Positions 17,945 to 29,864 of a DNA stretch of 64,000 nt are shown here, piece after piece. Location of the stretch: contig NZ_JMCC02000001.1 in assembly GCF_000737335.2 (NCBI RefSeq), forward strand, positions 62,001 to 126,000. Direction: 5' to 3'. The position numbers and the translations under genes were made by a program. Positions within the stretch are counted from its first letter, which is position 1. Each line of letters starts with the position of its first letter. Source of the DNA: Enhygromyxa salina (GTDB lineage: Bacteria > Myxococcota_A > Polyangia > Nannocystales > Nannocystaceae). The notes under the pieces are model-generated. The model was given only the letters and a program-made list of their open reading frames with translations. It did not search any database and was not told the DNA's origin.

Positions 17945-18862
17945 TCAGTCGACCTCCTCGCCCGCCGCGATCCGCTTGTGCTTGCCGGGGCCAAGCAGCT
18001 CTTTGTCGGTGTACACCTCGCCCACGCGGGGCCCGTTTGGGAGGTCGAGCAGCGCGCCGTAGCGCCGGCTCGCGCGGAACAGCCGACGCATCGCCTTCTC
18101 GGGCCGGACCACGGCGAAGTCCAACATGTAGCGCGACAGCCACTGCGCGTCTGGGTCGTCGGCGTTCGCGGACTCGCCGATCGGCTCGCGCGCCTGCCAC
18201 AGCTCACCGTAGAGCTCGCGGTGGGCCGGCGTCAGCCCGGCGTCGACGACGTAGCCATGCTCGCGAAACCACCCATCCTCGGTCACGAGTCGGCGCGGCA
18301 GCTGGCAACCCTCGCTCGAGGCGTCGTGGATCGCGATCACGATGATCTGCGGGTTCTTGTGCAGCATGGCGCGGATCATCTCGAAGCGTCCCGCTGGGTG
18401 ACCATCGATCGAGAGCACCGCCGAGTTGGTCTCGAAGTGGAAGTTGTTGCACAGCAAGAAGTCGACGATCCACGCGTGATCGGTGATCACCACGCGGTCG
18501 AACGAGTAGTCGCCAATGTCGTCTTCGCGCAGGGTTGGCGCGGCGGCCTGGGTTGGCCACGGCGTCACGATCATCGCGGGCGCGCCGTGGACCGCCAACC
18601 ACCGGGCCCAGAGCTGCTCGAACACGCCGCGGGCGACGGGCCCAAGCGTGCGGCACAGCTCGTAGTACAGCTGCCCCTCTGTAAAGCGCAGCTTCCCCTC
18701 GGCCGAGACCCGATCGATCGTGCGGGCGAACATCTTGTCTGAGACCGGGTCCCCCGCGCGAGGCGAGAACGCGATCTCAGCGCCGCAATTGGGGCAACGC
18801 CTGTCGTTGCTTGGGCCCGATCCTCGGGCGCGCGAGCCGGTGCCGCATCGAATGCAGTTCAT
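17945..18862 (-). CDS. Unrecognised zinc-ribbon protein, paralogue of the 24026-24802 product
   Basis: 305 residues from ATG 18862, which overlaps the stop of ligase 2 by ATGA. The N-terminus has two CxxC knuckles (CIRCG, CPNCGAE) that look like a zinc ribbon. Then come FTEGQLYYELCRTLG, VVITDHAWIVDFL, LSIDGHPAGRF and IIVIAIHDASSEG. The other operon copy (24026-24802) shares the FTxxxLxxELCR and AIHD blocks in the same order but has no ribbon. The last blocks have a faint likeness to Spo11/TopoVI-A (QLYY helix, acidic Toprim strand), offered only as a hypothesis. Function unknown. Confidence 0.75.
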   Translation of the reverse strand: MNCIRCGTGSRARGSGPSNDRRCPNCGAEIAFSPRAGDPVSDKMFARTIDRVSAEGKLRFTEGQLYYELCRTLGPVARGVFEQLWARWLAVHGAPAMIVTPWPTQAAAPTLREDDIGDYSFDRVVITDHAWIVDFLLCNNFHFETNSAVLSIDGHPAGRFEMIRAMLHKNPQIIVIAIHDASSEGCQLPRRLVTEDGWFREHGYVVDAGLTPAHRELYGELWQAREPIGESANADDPDAQWLSRYMLDFAVVRPEKAMRRLFRASRRYGALLDLPNGPRVGEVYTDKELLGPGKHKRIAAGEEVD

Positions 18863-20622
18863 GGTGTGTGTTGCCCCTTTCCACGCCCGTCGATGTACGC
18901 GCGCATCCACAATTCCAGCATCAGCAGCGCCCACAGCTTCTCGCCGATCCGGCGCGGTCGCAATTCATGGGAAAGGTCCCGGCCGGCGCGCAATCGGGCG
19001 ATGTACGCGGGGCGAAACAATCCGCGCCGGGCGACCGCGTTGGGCCCCAGCAGCTCGCGGGCGAGTTCGTGGAGCGGGCCAAGCACCCAATCGGTCGTTG
19101 GCACGCACATCCCCGACTTTTGCCGCCACACGATCTCGCTGGGCAGCCGGCCGGACATGGCCCGCTTGAGCACCGCCTTCTCGCACACACCCTGCAGCTT
19201 GTGGCGGGGATGGAGGGTAAACGAGTGCTCGGTCAGCGCGCGGTCGAACAGCGGCGAGCGGACGTCCAGCCCAAAGCTGCCTGCGATCCGCTCGGCCCGC
19301 GGCATGATGTTGTCGAAGCCCTTGATCGCAATGTCGGTGTTGCGCAGCCGGCCCATGAAGGTGGTGAGCCCGGGGCGGTCCAGCTCGCGCTCGAGCAGGG
19401 CGAGGCGCTCGTCCGGCTCGTCGGTGCCAGCGGGGGCGTGGATCGTGGCGGCGAATTCCTGGGTATAGAGATCGTCCTCGAGCCGGTAGAAGCGGTGGTA
19501 GGCCCCAAGGTAGGCCCGCGCGCGGGTCCGTGCGCTGGGCGTGGGGGTATAGACCTCGGCCGCGATCATGGGCTTGTTGGTCCAGCCACCAAACAGCTGA
19601 TCCCCGCCTTCGCCGTTGAACACCGCCGTGATCCCGTCGCCGCTGGCGGCCCGGGCCAGCAAGTAGTGGGGCCCCGTCACGCCGTCGCCAAACGGAAGGT
19701 CCATGCGCCACGCCAGGTCGCTCAGGATCGGGGCGACCGCGTCCGGGCTGGCGTCCACGAAGCTCAGGGGCAAGCCCAGCGACTTGGCCACGAGCGCGGC
19801 CTCGTCACGCTCGACGCTGTGCTCGCCAAAGTCCAGGGTGTACGCGCGGACCGGGACGTTCAGCTCGTACAGCCACCTGCCGATCGCCGACGAGTCCAGA
19901 CCCCCCGAGAGGTACAGGCCCACGTTGCTGCAGCTGGGCAGCCGGCCCTTCACCGCCGCCTGCGACAGCGCCTCGACGGCTGCGGTCGCGGCCGCGTCGT
20001 CTTCTAGGGCGGGGTCGAGGGCTTCGACCAAGCGCAGGTAGGGCCGCTCGGTCCACGCGCCTCGCTGCAGTTCGCTGATCCGTCCGGGCGAGACCCGCCG
20101 GACCCCTTGGACCGGCATGCGATCACCCGCAACGAACGAGAAGGTCAGGTAGCTGTGAATCGCCTGCGGATCGATCTGGACAGGCAGCGTGGGGATTGCC
20201 AGCAGCTGCTTGAGCTCGCTGGCGAAGTAGACGACGCCGCGATGCTCGACCCAGTAGATCGAGCGCAGACCAAATGGATCGCAGATGATCGTGAGCCGGC
20301 CCGCGTCGTGATCCCAGGCCGCCGCGGCAAAGCTACCGTCAAGGCTGTTGCGGGTGGGATCGCGGCTCTGCACGCAGTCCAAGATCGCGTGGGCAGGGCA
20401 GGGCACGGTTGGCGCGAGGTCCCCCGCGCAGGCGATCGTGAACGGACCGCGGGCGAGGATCGACGCTGCCTGGCCCGGACGACCGCGCCAGCTTCGATAG
20501 CCAAGCGCCGCGCCCGGCGGGAACGCGCGCTCGATCTGATCACCGCGGTGGCCGATCGCGTCGAGCATGAGATCCAGCGTTGCCGGGTCTGCCGCGCCGA
20601 CCCACCCGGAGATCCCACTCAA
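18859..20622 (-). CDS. Asparagine-synthetase-like amide ligase 2, Cys2 replaced by Ser
   Basis: 587 residues from TTG 20622, with a GAGG sequence about 9 bases upstream. The start reads MSGISGWVG where AsnB enzymes have MCGI-G, so the glutaminase nucleophile is Ser. DPFGLRSIYWVE and the YLSGGLDSSAI pyrophosphatase motif (239-245) are intact, as are NGEGGDQLFGG and QKSGMCVPTTDW. Without Cys2, glutamine hydrolysis is not expected; ammonia or a substrate amine is the likely nucleophile. The stop overlaps the next gene's ATG. About 34 bp separate it from the helical protein gene upstream. Confidence 0.85.
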   Translation of the reverse strand: MSGISGWVGAADPATLDLMLDAIGHRGDQIERAFPPGAALGYRSWRGRPGQAASILARGPFTIACAGDLAPTVPCPAHAILDCVQSRDPTRNSLDGSFAAAAWDHDAGRLTIICDPFGLRSIYWVEHRGVVYFASELKQLLAIPTLPVQIDPQAIHSYLTFSFVAGDRMPVQGVRRVSPGRISELQRGAWTERPYLRLVEALDPALEDDAAATAAVEALSQAAVKGRLPSCSNVGLYLSGGLDSSAIGRWLYELNVPVRAYTLDFGEHSVERDEAALVAKSLGLPLSFVDASPDAVAPILSDLAWRMDLPFGDGVTGPHYLLARAASGDGITAVFNGEGGDQLFGGWTNKPMIAAEVYTPTPSARTRARAYLGAYHRFYRLEDDLYTQEFAATIHAPAGTDEPDERLALLERELDRPGLTTFMGRLRNTDIAIKGFDNIMPRAERIAGSFGLDVRSPLFDRALTEHSFTLHPRHKLQGVCEKAVLKRAMSGRLPSEIVWRQKSGMCVPTTDWVLGPLHELARELLGPNAVARRGLFRPAYIARLRAGRDLSHELRPRRIGEKLWALLMLELWMRAYIDGRGKGQHTP

Positions 20623-20655
20623 AGCAGCAGCCTCGTTGCCATGGTCAGCGCAGGC

Positions 20656-21375
20656 TCAGCCCAACAGCCGCAGCCGAAAGTCCATGGCGATCGTGCGGTT
20701 GCCGGCCTCTTTTGCGGCGGCTTGGGCTGCGAACTGGGCCGTGCGCGCGAGCTCGACGATCAGGCCGTCGATCGCGTCGGCGTTGGGGTCGTCCGAGCAT
20801 GGCGTGCTCTGTGACTCGAGCCTGCGCAAGCTCGCGAGCGCGGCGCTGGCCTTGGCCACGGCTTCGTCGCCGCCCGAGTTGGACACGACCGCTTGGATCT
20901 CTGGCTCGCCCAGGGTCTCGATCAGCAGCTCGAGATCCTTGGCGTAGATCTGATCGTCACCGCCCGGCTGCGAGGTCTGCGTGAGCACCTGCTTGATCAC
21001 CGTCATCACGTCCTGCGTGTCCGGCCCGCCCGTGGCCCGCAGCCGCCGGTAGGTGCTCGACAGCACCGAGCGCGCGCGGGCGCGGGCGTTCTTGGCCTCC
21101 GTCAGGCCCAGCACGTAGGTGGAGTCGGTGACCTTGAGCCCGGCGCGGGCGCGGCTGGTCTTGTTGCGGGCGGCCGCGGCCTCTCGCGCGGCGGCGAGCA
21201 GCTTGGCGTCGTCGTTGCTGAACCCGTGCAGGCGCAGCTGGTCCCCAAACCGACCGTGCGCAGCCAAGGTCTGACCCGCCTGGGCCAGCACCTCTTCGGT
21301 GCCAAACCGGCGACCGATCCGGGCGAGAAACGCACGCCCGGTCTCGGACATCGAAGCAAGGGGATCGAGCGACAT
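20656..21375 (-). CDS. Helical hypothetical protein
   Basis: 239 residues from ATG 21375. The longer upstream frame overlaps the lipoprotein gene and is rejected. The sequence is Ala-rich and predicted mostly helical (FGTEEVLAQAGQTLAAHGRF, LLAAAREAAAARNKTSRAR, VAKASAALASLRRLESQ). There is no signal peptide, no membrane segment and no recognisable family. It lies 19 bp after the large lipoprotein gene and 33 bp before ligase 2, so it is co-transcribed with the cluster; its role may be scaffolding or specific to the pathway. Confidence 0.7.
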   Translation of the reverse strand: MSLDPLASMSETGRAFLARIGRRFGTEEVLAQAGQTLAAHGRFGDQLRLHGFSNDDAKLLAAAREAAAARNKTSRARAGLKVTDSTYVLGLTEAKNARARARSVLSSTYRRLRATGGPDTQDVMTVIKQVLTQTSQPGGDDQIYAKDLELLIETLGEPEIQAVVSNSGGDEAVAKASAALASLRRLESQSTPCSDDPNADAIDGLIVELARTAQFAAQAAAKEAGNRTIAMDFRLRLLG

Positions 21376-21394
21376 GGCGGGGCTTCCTGAGTTG

Positions 21395-23281
<1,887 letters not shown>

Positions 23282-23342
23282 CGGTACGTCTTTCGAGCTG
23301 GCCCAGCGACTCGCCGATTCTATCCCCGATCTCACCCCGATA

Positions 23343-24029
23343 TCATCGGAGATACGTGCGGTTCAGCATGGGGTGAATGCCGTCGGTCGGTCCCCAATCC
23401 GAGTCGGGGTGGAAGGCGATGATGTCGAGAGAGCTCCCACTCTCGGCGGTCGAGAACGCGTGCATCTCGTGGGCGGGGAGCATGAACATGGACCCGGGTT
23501 GCAGCGCCAGCCGCCAGTCGGCCCCCGAGCCCGCGCCGCCACCCCCCGGCCCAAACGCGAACCCAGCCCCACCCGCGACCACACCCAAGCGAATGCTGGG
23601 GTGGCTGTGCACGCTCTGGCGCACACCGGTAGGGAAATGGAGCAGGTTCAACACCGGATCGCCCTGCCGGGCCGGGGCGACCAGCACGGTGTCCGAGCAG
23701 CCGTCGATGTAGGCGAGCCGACCTTGGGCTTCGACGCTGCCGGCCTGGGGCAAGCAGCGGTAGCCAAGCCGCTCGATGACGATCGTCAGGCCGTCCGCGC
23801 GGACCTGGACCGGGCCCGGACACGCAAAGTAGGTGCCCGCGCGACCGGTGACCTCGAGGTTGCGCGTGGCGATCTGGGCCGAACCGTCAACGACGTAACC
23901 AAAGAAGCTCGAGGTTGGGTTGGCGAGCTCGCCCTCGCCCCGCAGCGCCGAGATCCGCGACGGGTACATCGTGGCGCTGGCGTCGATCGCCGCGTCATTT
24001 GTGGGTGATGCGATCAGCTTCATGGTCAT
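23343..24029 (-). CDS. Cupin-type protein of unknown reaction
   Basis: 228 residues from ATG 24029, which overlaps the stop of the preceding gene by ATGA (ATG 24023 also possible). A double-stranded beta-helix is suggested by SSFFGYVVDGSAQI, the VHSHPSIRLGVVAGGAG block with an HxH metal-ligand pair, and GSMFMLPAHEMHAFS giving a second His site. This is the two-motif cupin pattern. The Gly-rich loop FGPGGGGAGSG between the motifs is odd. It could be a dioxygenase, isomerase or a storage-type cupin; the operon context favours an enzyme in the same pathway as the ligases. Confidence 0.75.
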   Translation of the reverse strand: MTMKLIASPTNDAAIDASATMYPSRISALRGEGELANPTSSFFGYVVDGSAQIATRNLEVTGRAGTYFACPGPVQVRADGLTIVIERLGYRCLPQAGSVEAQGRLAYIDGCSDTVLVAPARQGDPVLNLLHFPTGVRQSVHSHPSIRLGVVAGGAGFAFGPGGGGAGSGADWRLALQPGSMFMLPAHEMHAFSTAESGSSLDIIAFHPDSDWGPTDGIHPMLNRTYLR

Positions 24030-24802
24030 CCAAATCCGACGTCTTCCGCACCGCGGGCGACGTGTCCGTAGATCCACCGCATCGCGCGGAGCGGGGACAG
24101 CTCTTCGAGCAGCGCGTAGCTGCCCGCGCGCGGCTCGGCGTCTGTCGGCGCCGCAGCGCTGGGTGCCCCGGGGGATGCCTGGGGCCCACGCACGGGGATC
24201 CGCAGCCGGTAGGCCCACGGCGTGGTCAGGCCGATCGGGAACACCTCGGCGGCCTCGTGGCCACCTAGCTGCTCGTCGATGCTCGCCAGCCACGGCCCGC
24301 TCGCGGGGCTGTAGTCGTGGATCGCCAAGAAGGTGGTGCGCAGGCCGGTGTTCAGCTGGGCGTGGATGCGACCCCACACGTGGCTGGGAAACTCGGGCGG
24401 CACGGTCAGCGCGACCTCGATCTCGCGGTGAAAGCCGTTGGCGATCAGCATCAAGCACAGGTCCATGCGCTGGAACAAGGCCACGCGACCGATCGCGTAG
24501 TCGAACAGATCCGCGGGCAGATCATGGGCCTCGAGATCTGCTGGCCCCACCCCGGCGATCGCCTGTTCGGGACGCACCAAGCGCTCGAGCTGGCCAGACG
24601 TCTGCTCGTAGCTGGCCAGCGCCGCCGCGAAGTTCTGCTCGCACGCAGCAAGGTTGGCGCCCGGATCGGGCCACACCCGGCGCCGACACAGCTCGAACAT
24701 CAAGCAGCGGCGGGTGAACCAAAATCCGGTCGAGCCCGACAGAGCCTTCGCCGCGGCCAAGACCGTCTGCGGGTCCAGGGCTGGCGTGGCGTCGGTGCTC
24801 AT
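24026..24802 (-). CDS. Unrecognised protein, paralogue of the 17945-18862 product
   Basis: 258 residues from ATG 24802, overlapping the ligase 3 stop by ATGA. Like the zinc-ribbon paralogue it has FTRRCLMFELCRRR, then DYAIGRVALFQRMDLCLML, then LRTTFLAIHDYSPASG, in the same order and spacing, but it lacks the N-terminal CxxC ribbon. The region PVRGPQASPGAPSAAA near the C-terminus is low complexity. Each paralogue is coupled to a Cys-less amide ligase, so the family probably acts as a partner of, or on the product of, that ligase. Function unknown. Confidence 0.75.
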   Translation of the reverse strand: MSTDATPALDPQTVLAAAKALSGSTGFWFTRRCLMFELCRRRVWPDPGANLAACEQNFAAALASYEQTSGQLERLVRPEQAIAGVGPADLEAHDLPADLFDYAIGRVALFQRMDLCLMLIANGFHREIEVALTVPPEFPSHVWGRIHAQLNTGLRTTFLAIHDYSPASGPWLASIDEQLGGHEAAEVFPIGLTTPWAYRLRIPVRGPQASPGAPSAAAPTDAEPRAGSYALLEELSPLRAMRWIYGHVARGAEDVGFG

Positions 24803-26607
24803 GACGTGGCCCCGCTGGTGCTGGTGAAGCCCCCGTCAACCTTGTCGACGAACACCCGGTGCCACAGCTCGATCGCCAGCAGCATCCACAACATCTCGCC
24901 GCTGCGATCACGGCTAAATTGCTGCGGCGGCCCTTCGTCGTTGAGCAGCGCCTCTACGAAGGGCTGGGCAAAGTAGCCGCGCTCGCGGGCGCGCTGGCTG
25001 GTCAGGATGTCGCGGGTGTACTCGCGCAGACGGGTCTTGCGAAACCAGTGGTTGAGCGGCACGCCCATGCCGGCCTTCTTGCGATAGACCACCGCGTAGG
25101 GCAGCAGCGACTCGATCGCCTGCTTGAACGCGTACTTCTCTACGTCGCCGCGCCGCTTCGCGCCTGGGGGAATGCGCATGGAGTACTCGGTGAGCTGGCG
25201 GTCGAACAGCGGCGACGCGCTGCGGACCCCGTTGCACGAGAGCATCTTGTCGACCTTGACCAAGATGTTCTGGCCACCCTTGAGCCGGATGTTGAGCTTC
25301 ATCAGGCGGTTGAGAAACGACGCCGTTGAAGGATCGTCGAGGAAGGGCGCGACCTGGTCGCACAGCGCCTGGGTGCCCCCCGACGACTCGCGCAGCTGCG
25401 GGGTGCACAGGGCGTCGTAGTGGGCGAAGAACTTGTGATAGCTGGCCAGGTAGGCTTGGTGGCGATCATAGCCGCCGTAGGGCTTGTACCACTCACCCAA
25501 GATCATGAACTTGTTCTTGGGCCCGCCAAACAAGGGATCGCCGCCCTCGCCGTTGAACACGATCGAAGCCTCGGCCGCGGTCTGCCGGGCCAGGATGAAG
25601 TTGGGGACGGTGATGCAGTCGCACAGCGGATCATCCAGGCGCCAGATGATCTCGGGCAGCAGATCGATGAAGTCGTCCGGCTCGACGTCGATGATCCGAT
25701 GCTCGACGCCGCAGTGCTCGGCGACGTGGCGGGCGTGGGCGAGCTCGTTGGGCTGGCCGAAGCCAAACCCGACCGACAGACACACTGGGGCGATCCCAGC
25801 TTCGGCCATCAACGCAACCACCGCGCTCGAGTCGACGCCGCCAGACAAGAACGCAGCGACCGGGCGTCCGTCGGTTGGCATGCGGCGGGCGATCGCTTCA
25901 CGGCACAGCTTGGCGATGTGCTGGGCCCCACCCGCGTCCGTCCACTCGGGGTCGACGTCTTCGCGCGGGGACCAGTGCGACACCGGGGCTTGGGGGGCCG
26001 CGCCCGGACGGATGCGCACGTACGAACCGGGCTCGAGCTCGCGGACACCCTGAAACATGGTGTCGGGGCCGGGGATGAACGAGAACACCAACACCGCGCT
26101 GAGCGACGCCAGGTTTGGACGCACGTCCTGGCCCAGCAGTGGCAGCATGGCCTTGATCTCGGTCGCGAACAGGGTCGTGCCCGCGACTGTCTGCGCGTAG
26201 TAGAGCGGGCGCTCGCCCAGCGCGTCGCGGACCAGGAGCAGGCCCTCGGCGTCCTCGGCTGCAAGCCCGAACGCGCCGTCGAGCTTGGAGATCGCGGCCA
26301 CGCCTTCACGGGCCAGCAGCTCCGCGACCACTTGGGCGTCGTCGACGTTGGCGGCGTCCGGCAGCGCGAGCGCGCGCGCGAGCTCGAGCCGGTTGAACAG
26401 CGAGCCACCGAGCACACAGCGGACCGAGCCGTCACGGCTGACGGCGACGGCCTTGGCGTGGGGACGATCCGCGTTCCACAGCTGGCCCATGCCGCCGTGA
26501 CGGCCTTGGGCGTGGGCAGAGCTTGGTCCGCGGTGCTCGAGCACGCGGGCCATCGCATCCAGCAGCGAAGGCTCGCCCTCGCCGACGTATCCGAATATCG
26601 CGGTCAG
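24799..26607 (-). CDS. Asparagine-synthetase-like amide ligase 3, Cys2 replaced by Thr, probable CTG start
   Basis: 602 residues if translation starts at CTG 26607, or 584 from the first ATG (26553). The longer reading is preferred because it restores the family N-terminus: LTAIFGYVGEG aligns with MCGIAGYVG, Thr standing in for the catalytic Cys. The ATP-pyrophosphatase motif FLSGGVDSSAV (255-261 in that numbering), NGEGGDPLFGG and KAGMGVPLNHWF are intact. No in-frame ATG, GTG or TTG precedes 26607. Like ligases 1 and 2 it should make amides without glutamine hydrolysis. It starts 87 bp downstream of the aminotransferase gene. Confidence 0.8.
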   Translation of the reverse strand: MTAIFGYVGEGEPSLLDAMARVLEHRGPSSAHAQGRHGGMGQLWNADRPHAKAVAVSRDGSVRCVLGGSLFNRLELARALALPDAANVDDAQVVAELLAREGVAAISKLDGAFGLAAEDAEGLLLVRDALGERPLYYAQTVAGTTLFATEIKAMLPLLGQDVRPNLASLSAVLVFSFIPGPDTMFQGVRELEPGSYVRIRPGAAPQAPVSHWSPREDVDPEWTDAGGAQHIAKLCREAIARRMPTDGRPVAAFLSGGVDSSAVVALMAEAGIAPVCLSVGFGFGQPNELAHARHVAEHCGVEHRIIDVEPDDFIDLLPEIIWRLDDPLCDCITVPNFILARQTAAEASIVFNGEGGDPLFGGPKNKFMILGEWYKPYGGYDRHQAYLASYHKFFAHYDALCTPQLRESSGGTQALCDQVAPFLDDPSTASFLNRLMKLNIRLKGGQNILVKVDKMLSCNGVRSASPLFDRQLTEYSMRIPPGAKRRGDVEKYAFKQAIESLLPYAVVYRKKAGMGVPLNHWFRKTRLREYTRDILTSQRARERGYFAQPFVEALLNDEGPPQQFSRDRSGEMLWMLLAIELWHRVFVDKVDGGFTSTSGATS

Positions 26608-26694
26608 AGCCGGGATGATATCCGACCGGGCGCGCCAGGGTCGAGGGGGCGAGGCGACGGCGGATCGGCGGCGCGTGTGTTTGCGCCAGCCCGA

Positions 26695-27909
26695 TCAGGC
26701 CGTACCCAACACCGCCTCGAGCTGGACCAGCGCCCACTCGAGGTCCGCGCGCTCGACCACCAGCGGGGGCGCGAGCCGGATCGTGTGCTGGTGGGTCTCT
26801 TTGCACAGCACCCCGCGCTGCTCGAGCGCCTCGCAGAACTTCCGCGCGCCGCCGGCTTCGGGGTGCAGCTCGATCCCGTACCACAAGCCGATCCCGCGCA
26901 GCTCCTTGATATGTGACGAGGTCATCTCGTCCAGCTGGGTCTTCATCCACGCGCCAAGCTCGGCCGAGCGCTGGACCAGCTGCTCGTCAACGATCACGTC
27001 GAGCGCTGCGTTGGCGACGGCGCAGGCGATCGGGTTGCCGCCAAAGGTCGAGCCGTGCGAGCCGGGCGTGAACACCTGCATGACCCGATCATCGGCGAGG
27101 AACGCCGAGACCGGATACAGCCCGCCCGACAGCGCCTTGCCGATCGTCACCGCGTCGGCCCGCACGCCCGCGAGGGTGTGGGCGAACAGCGAGCCACACC
27201 GGCCAAGCCCCGACTGGATCTCATCGCAGATCAGCAGCGCGTTGTGCTTGTCACACAGCGCGCGCAAGCCCGGCAGGTAGTCCTTGGGCGGAATGATGAC
27301 CCCGCCTTCACCCTGAACCGGCTCGACCAGCACCGCGACGACGTGCTCGTCGAACGCGGCCGCTGCCCCGGCCAGATCCCCATAGCCCACGATCTCGAAG
27401 CCGGGCGTGTACGGGCCGTAGCCATCGCGCGCGCCTGGGTCCGTGGACATGCCAACGATCGTGGTCGTGCGCCCGTGAAAATTGCCCTCGCACACGAGGA
27501 TCTTGGCCTTGCCCGCGGGCACACCCTTGACCTCGTAGCCCCACTTGCGCGCCGCTTTGATCGCGGTCTCGACCGCCTCGGCGCCGCTGTTCATCATCAG
27601 TACGCGCTCGTAGCCGCTGAGCTCGCTGAGCTTCTTGCAAAACGGTCCGAACTTGTCGTTCCGAAACGCGCGCGAGGTCAGCCCCAGGAGCTTGGCTTGC
27701 TCGACCAGCGCCGCGATGATCCGCGGGTGGTTGTGGCCTTGGTTGACCGCCGAGTAGGCCGCGAGGCAGTCGAGGTAGCGCTTGCCCGCCACGTCCCACA
27801 CCCACGGTCCTTCGCCGCGCGTGAGCACGACGTCGAGCGGGTGGTAGTTGTGGGCGGCGTAGCGCTCTTCGAGCGCGATCAGTTCGCTGGCTGCGGCGGG
27901 CTCGTTCAT
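26695..27909 (-). CDS. rocD: Class III aminotransferase, ornithine aminotransferase type
   Basis: 404 residues from ATG 27909. The sequence has the ornithine-aminotransferase (RocD) character: YSAVNQGHNHPRI, MNSGAEAVETAIKAARKWGY, EGNFHGRTTTIVGMS, AVLVEPVQGEGGVIIPP, ICDEIQSGLGRCG, and the PLP-Lys in TIGKALSGGLYP. It transfers the delta-amino group of ornithine to 2-oxoglutarate, giving glutamate semialdehyde/pyrroline-5-carboxylate. It may be a housekeeping gene or the first gene of the ligase operon; the 87-bp gap permits either. Cytoplasmic. Confidence 0.9.
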   Translation of the reverse strand: MNEPAAASELIALEERYAAHNYHPLDVVLTRGEGPWVWDVAGKRYLDCLAAYSAVNQGHNHPRIIAALVEQAKLLGLTSRAFRNDKFGPFCKKLSELSGYERVLMMNSGAEAVETAIKAARKWGYEVKGVPAGKAKILVCEGNFHGRTTTIVGMSTDPGARDGYGPYTPGFEIVGYGDLAGAAAAFDEHVVAVLVEPVQGEGGVIIPPKDYLPGLRALCDKHNALLICDEIQSGLGRCGSLFAHTLAGVRADAVTIGKALSGGLYPVSAFLADDRVMQVFTPGSHGSTFGGNPIACAVANAALDVIVDEQLVQRSAELGAWMKTQLDEMTSSHIKELRGIGLWYGIELHPEAGGARKFCEALEQRGVLCKETHQHTIRLAPPLVVERADLEWALVQLEAVLGTA

Positions 27910-28159
27910 TACTGCGGCATCATTGCGCTAGTCGACCAAGCTGAAAAGCCCAGCGCAGTGGCGTGACTCACGCGGGCCGTGCGCAAAAGCCGACGTTTGG
28001 CCATTGCGGCGTGTAGCTTCACCAGACCCTGGCGGCAATTTCGACTTTGATTTTGGTGCGACGGCAACTGAACGAAGAGCGCCTCCCGTCGCAGTGGTGT
28101 ACGCGAGGGGAGGCGGCTTGGATCTGGAGGTTCGGTGACCCCCAGTCTCGCGATTGGGA
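27910..28159. other. Gene-free stretch upstream of rocD
   Basis: This 250-bp region lies between the start of the aminotransferase gene and the stop of the next lipoprotein gene, both on the minus strand. It should contain the aminotransferase promoter. I see no strong hairpin, palindrome or short coding frame. Confidence 0.5.
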
Positions 28160-29470
<1,311 letters not shown>

Positions 29471-29864
29471 GGGGGGCCTGTACTGGATGTGCGCGAACGC
29501 GCGAAGGTGCCGCCATCGAATGGTGGCAGCAAGATCGATATGTACCGCCCACCCTAAGGGAACGCAGGCTCTGTGGTCAATCAGTTTGTGGCGTCGGTGA
29601 ATATTGATCATTGAATCAGCTCAGGTGGGTCATTTCTGAACATTCGTCGGACTGTCTTCAGCTCGGGCCAGGGCTTCTCGCCCGCTTGCAGGCGGCACTC
29701 GTAGACTGGTTCACCGAGGGCAGCGAACTGTCGGTGCTTACAATCGATCGCAGATCGTCAGCAAGGCGCCTCCGAGCTGACGGTGGCGCACCGTGCCGAG
29801 GGTCCGCCGTTTGCGCGCGTTGCTTCGCGAGTGTCGTCCAGGCTCAGGTTTCGTACGATCGCCG
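29471..29864. other. Divergent intergenic region containing dispersed repeat copy C
   Basis: The 394-bp gap separates the lipoprotein gene (minus) and the serine hydrolase gene (plus). It carries one copy of the dispersed repeat at 29646-29721 (same-strand sense). AT-rich sequence near 29600 could serve as promoter. No short gene is supported. Confidence 0.5.
29646..29721 (+). repeat. Dispersed repeat copy C
   Basis: About 76 bp, starting GTCGGACTGTCTTCAGCTCG and ending near TTCACCGAGGGC. It matches the complement of copy B at 57089-57170 along most of its length, and copy A at 49088-49156 over the central part. The shared core is CTGTCTTC-GCTCGGGC-AGG-CT-CTCGCCCGCT. The related frame resembles weak protein (CLQLGPG...ALVDWFTEG), so it may be a fragment of an old gene or a REP-like element. 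Confidence 0.65.
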
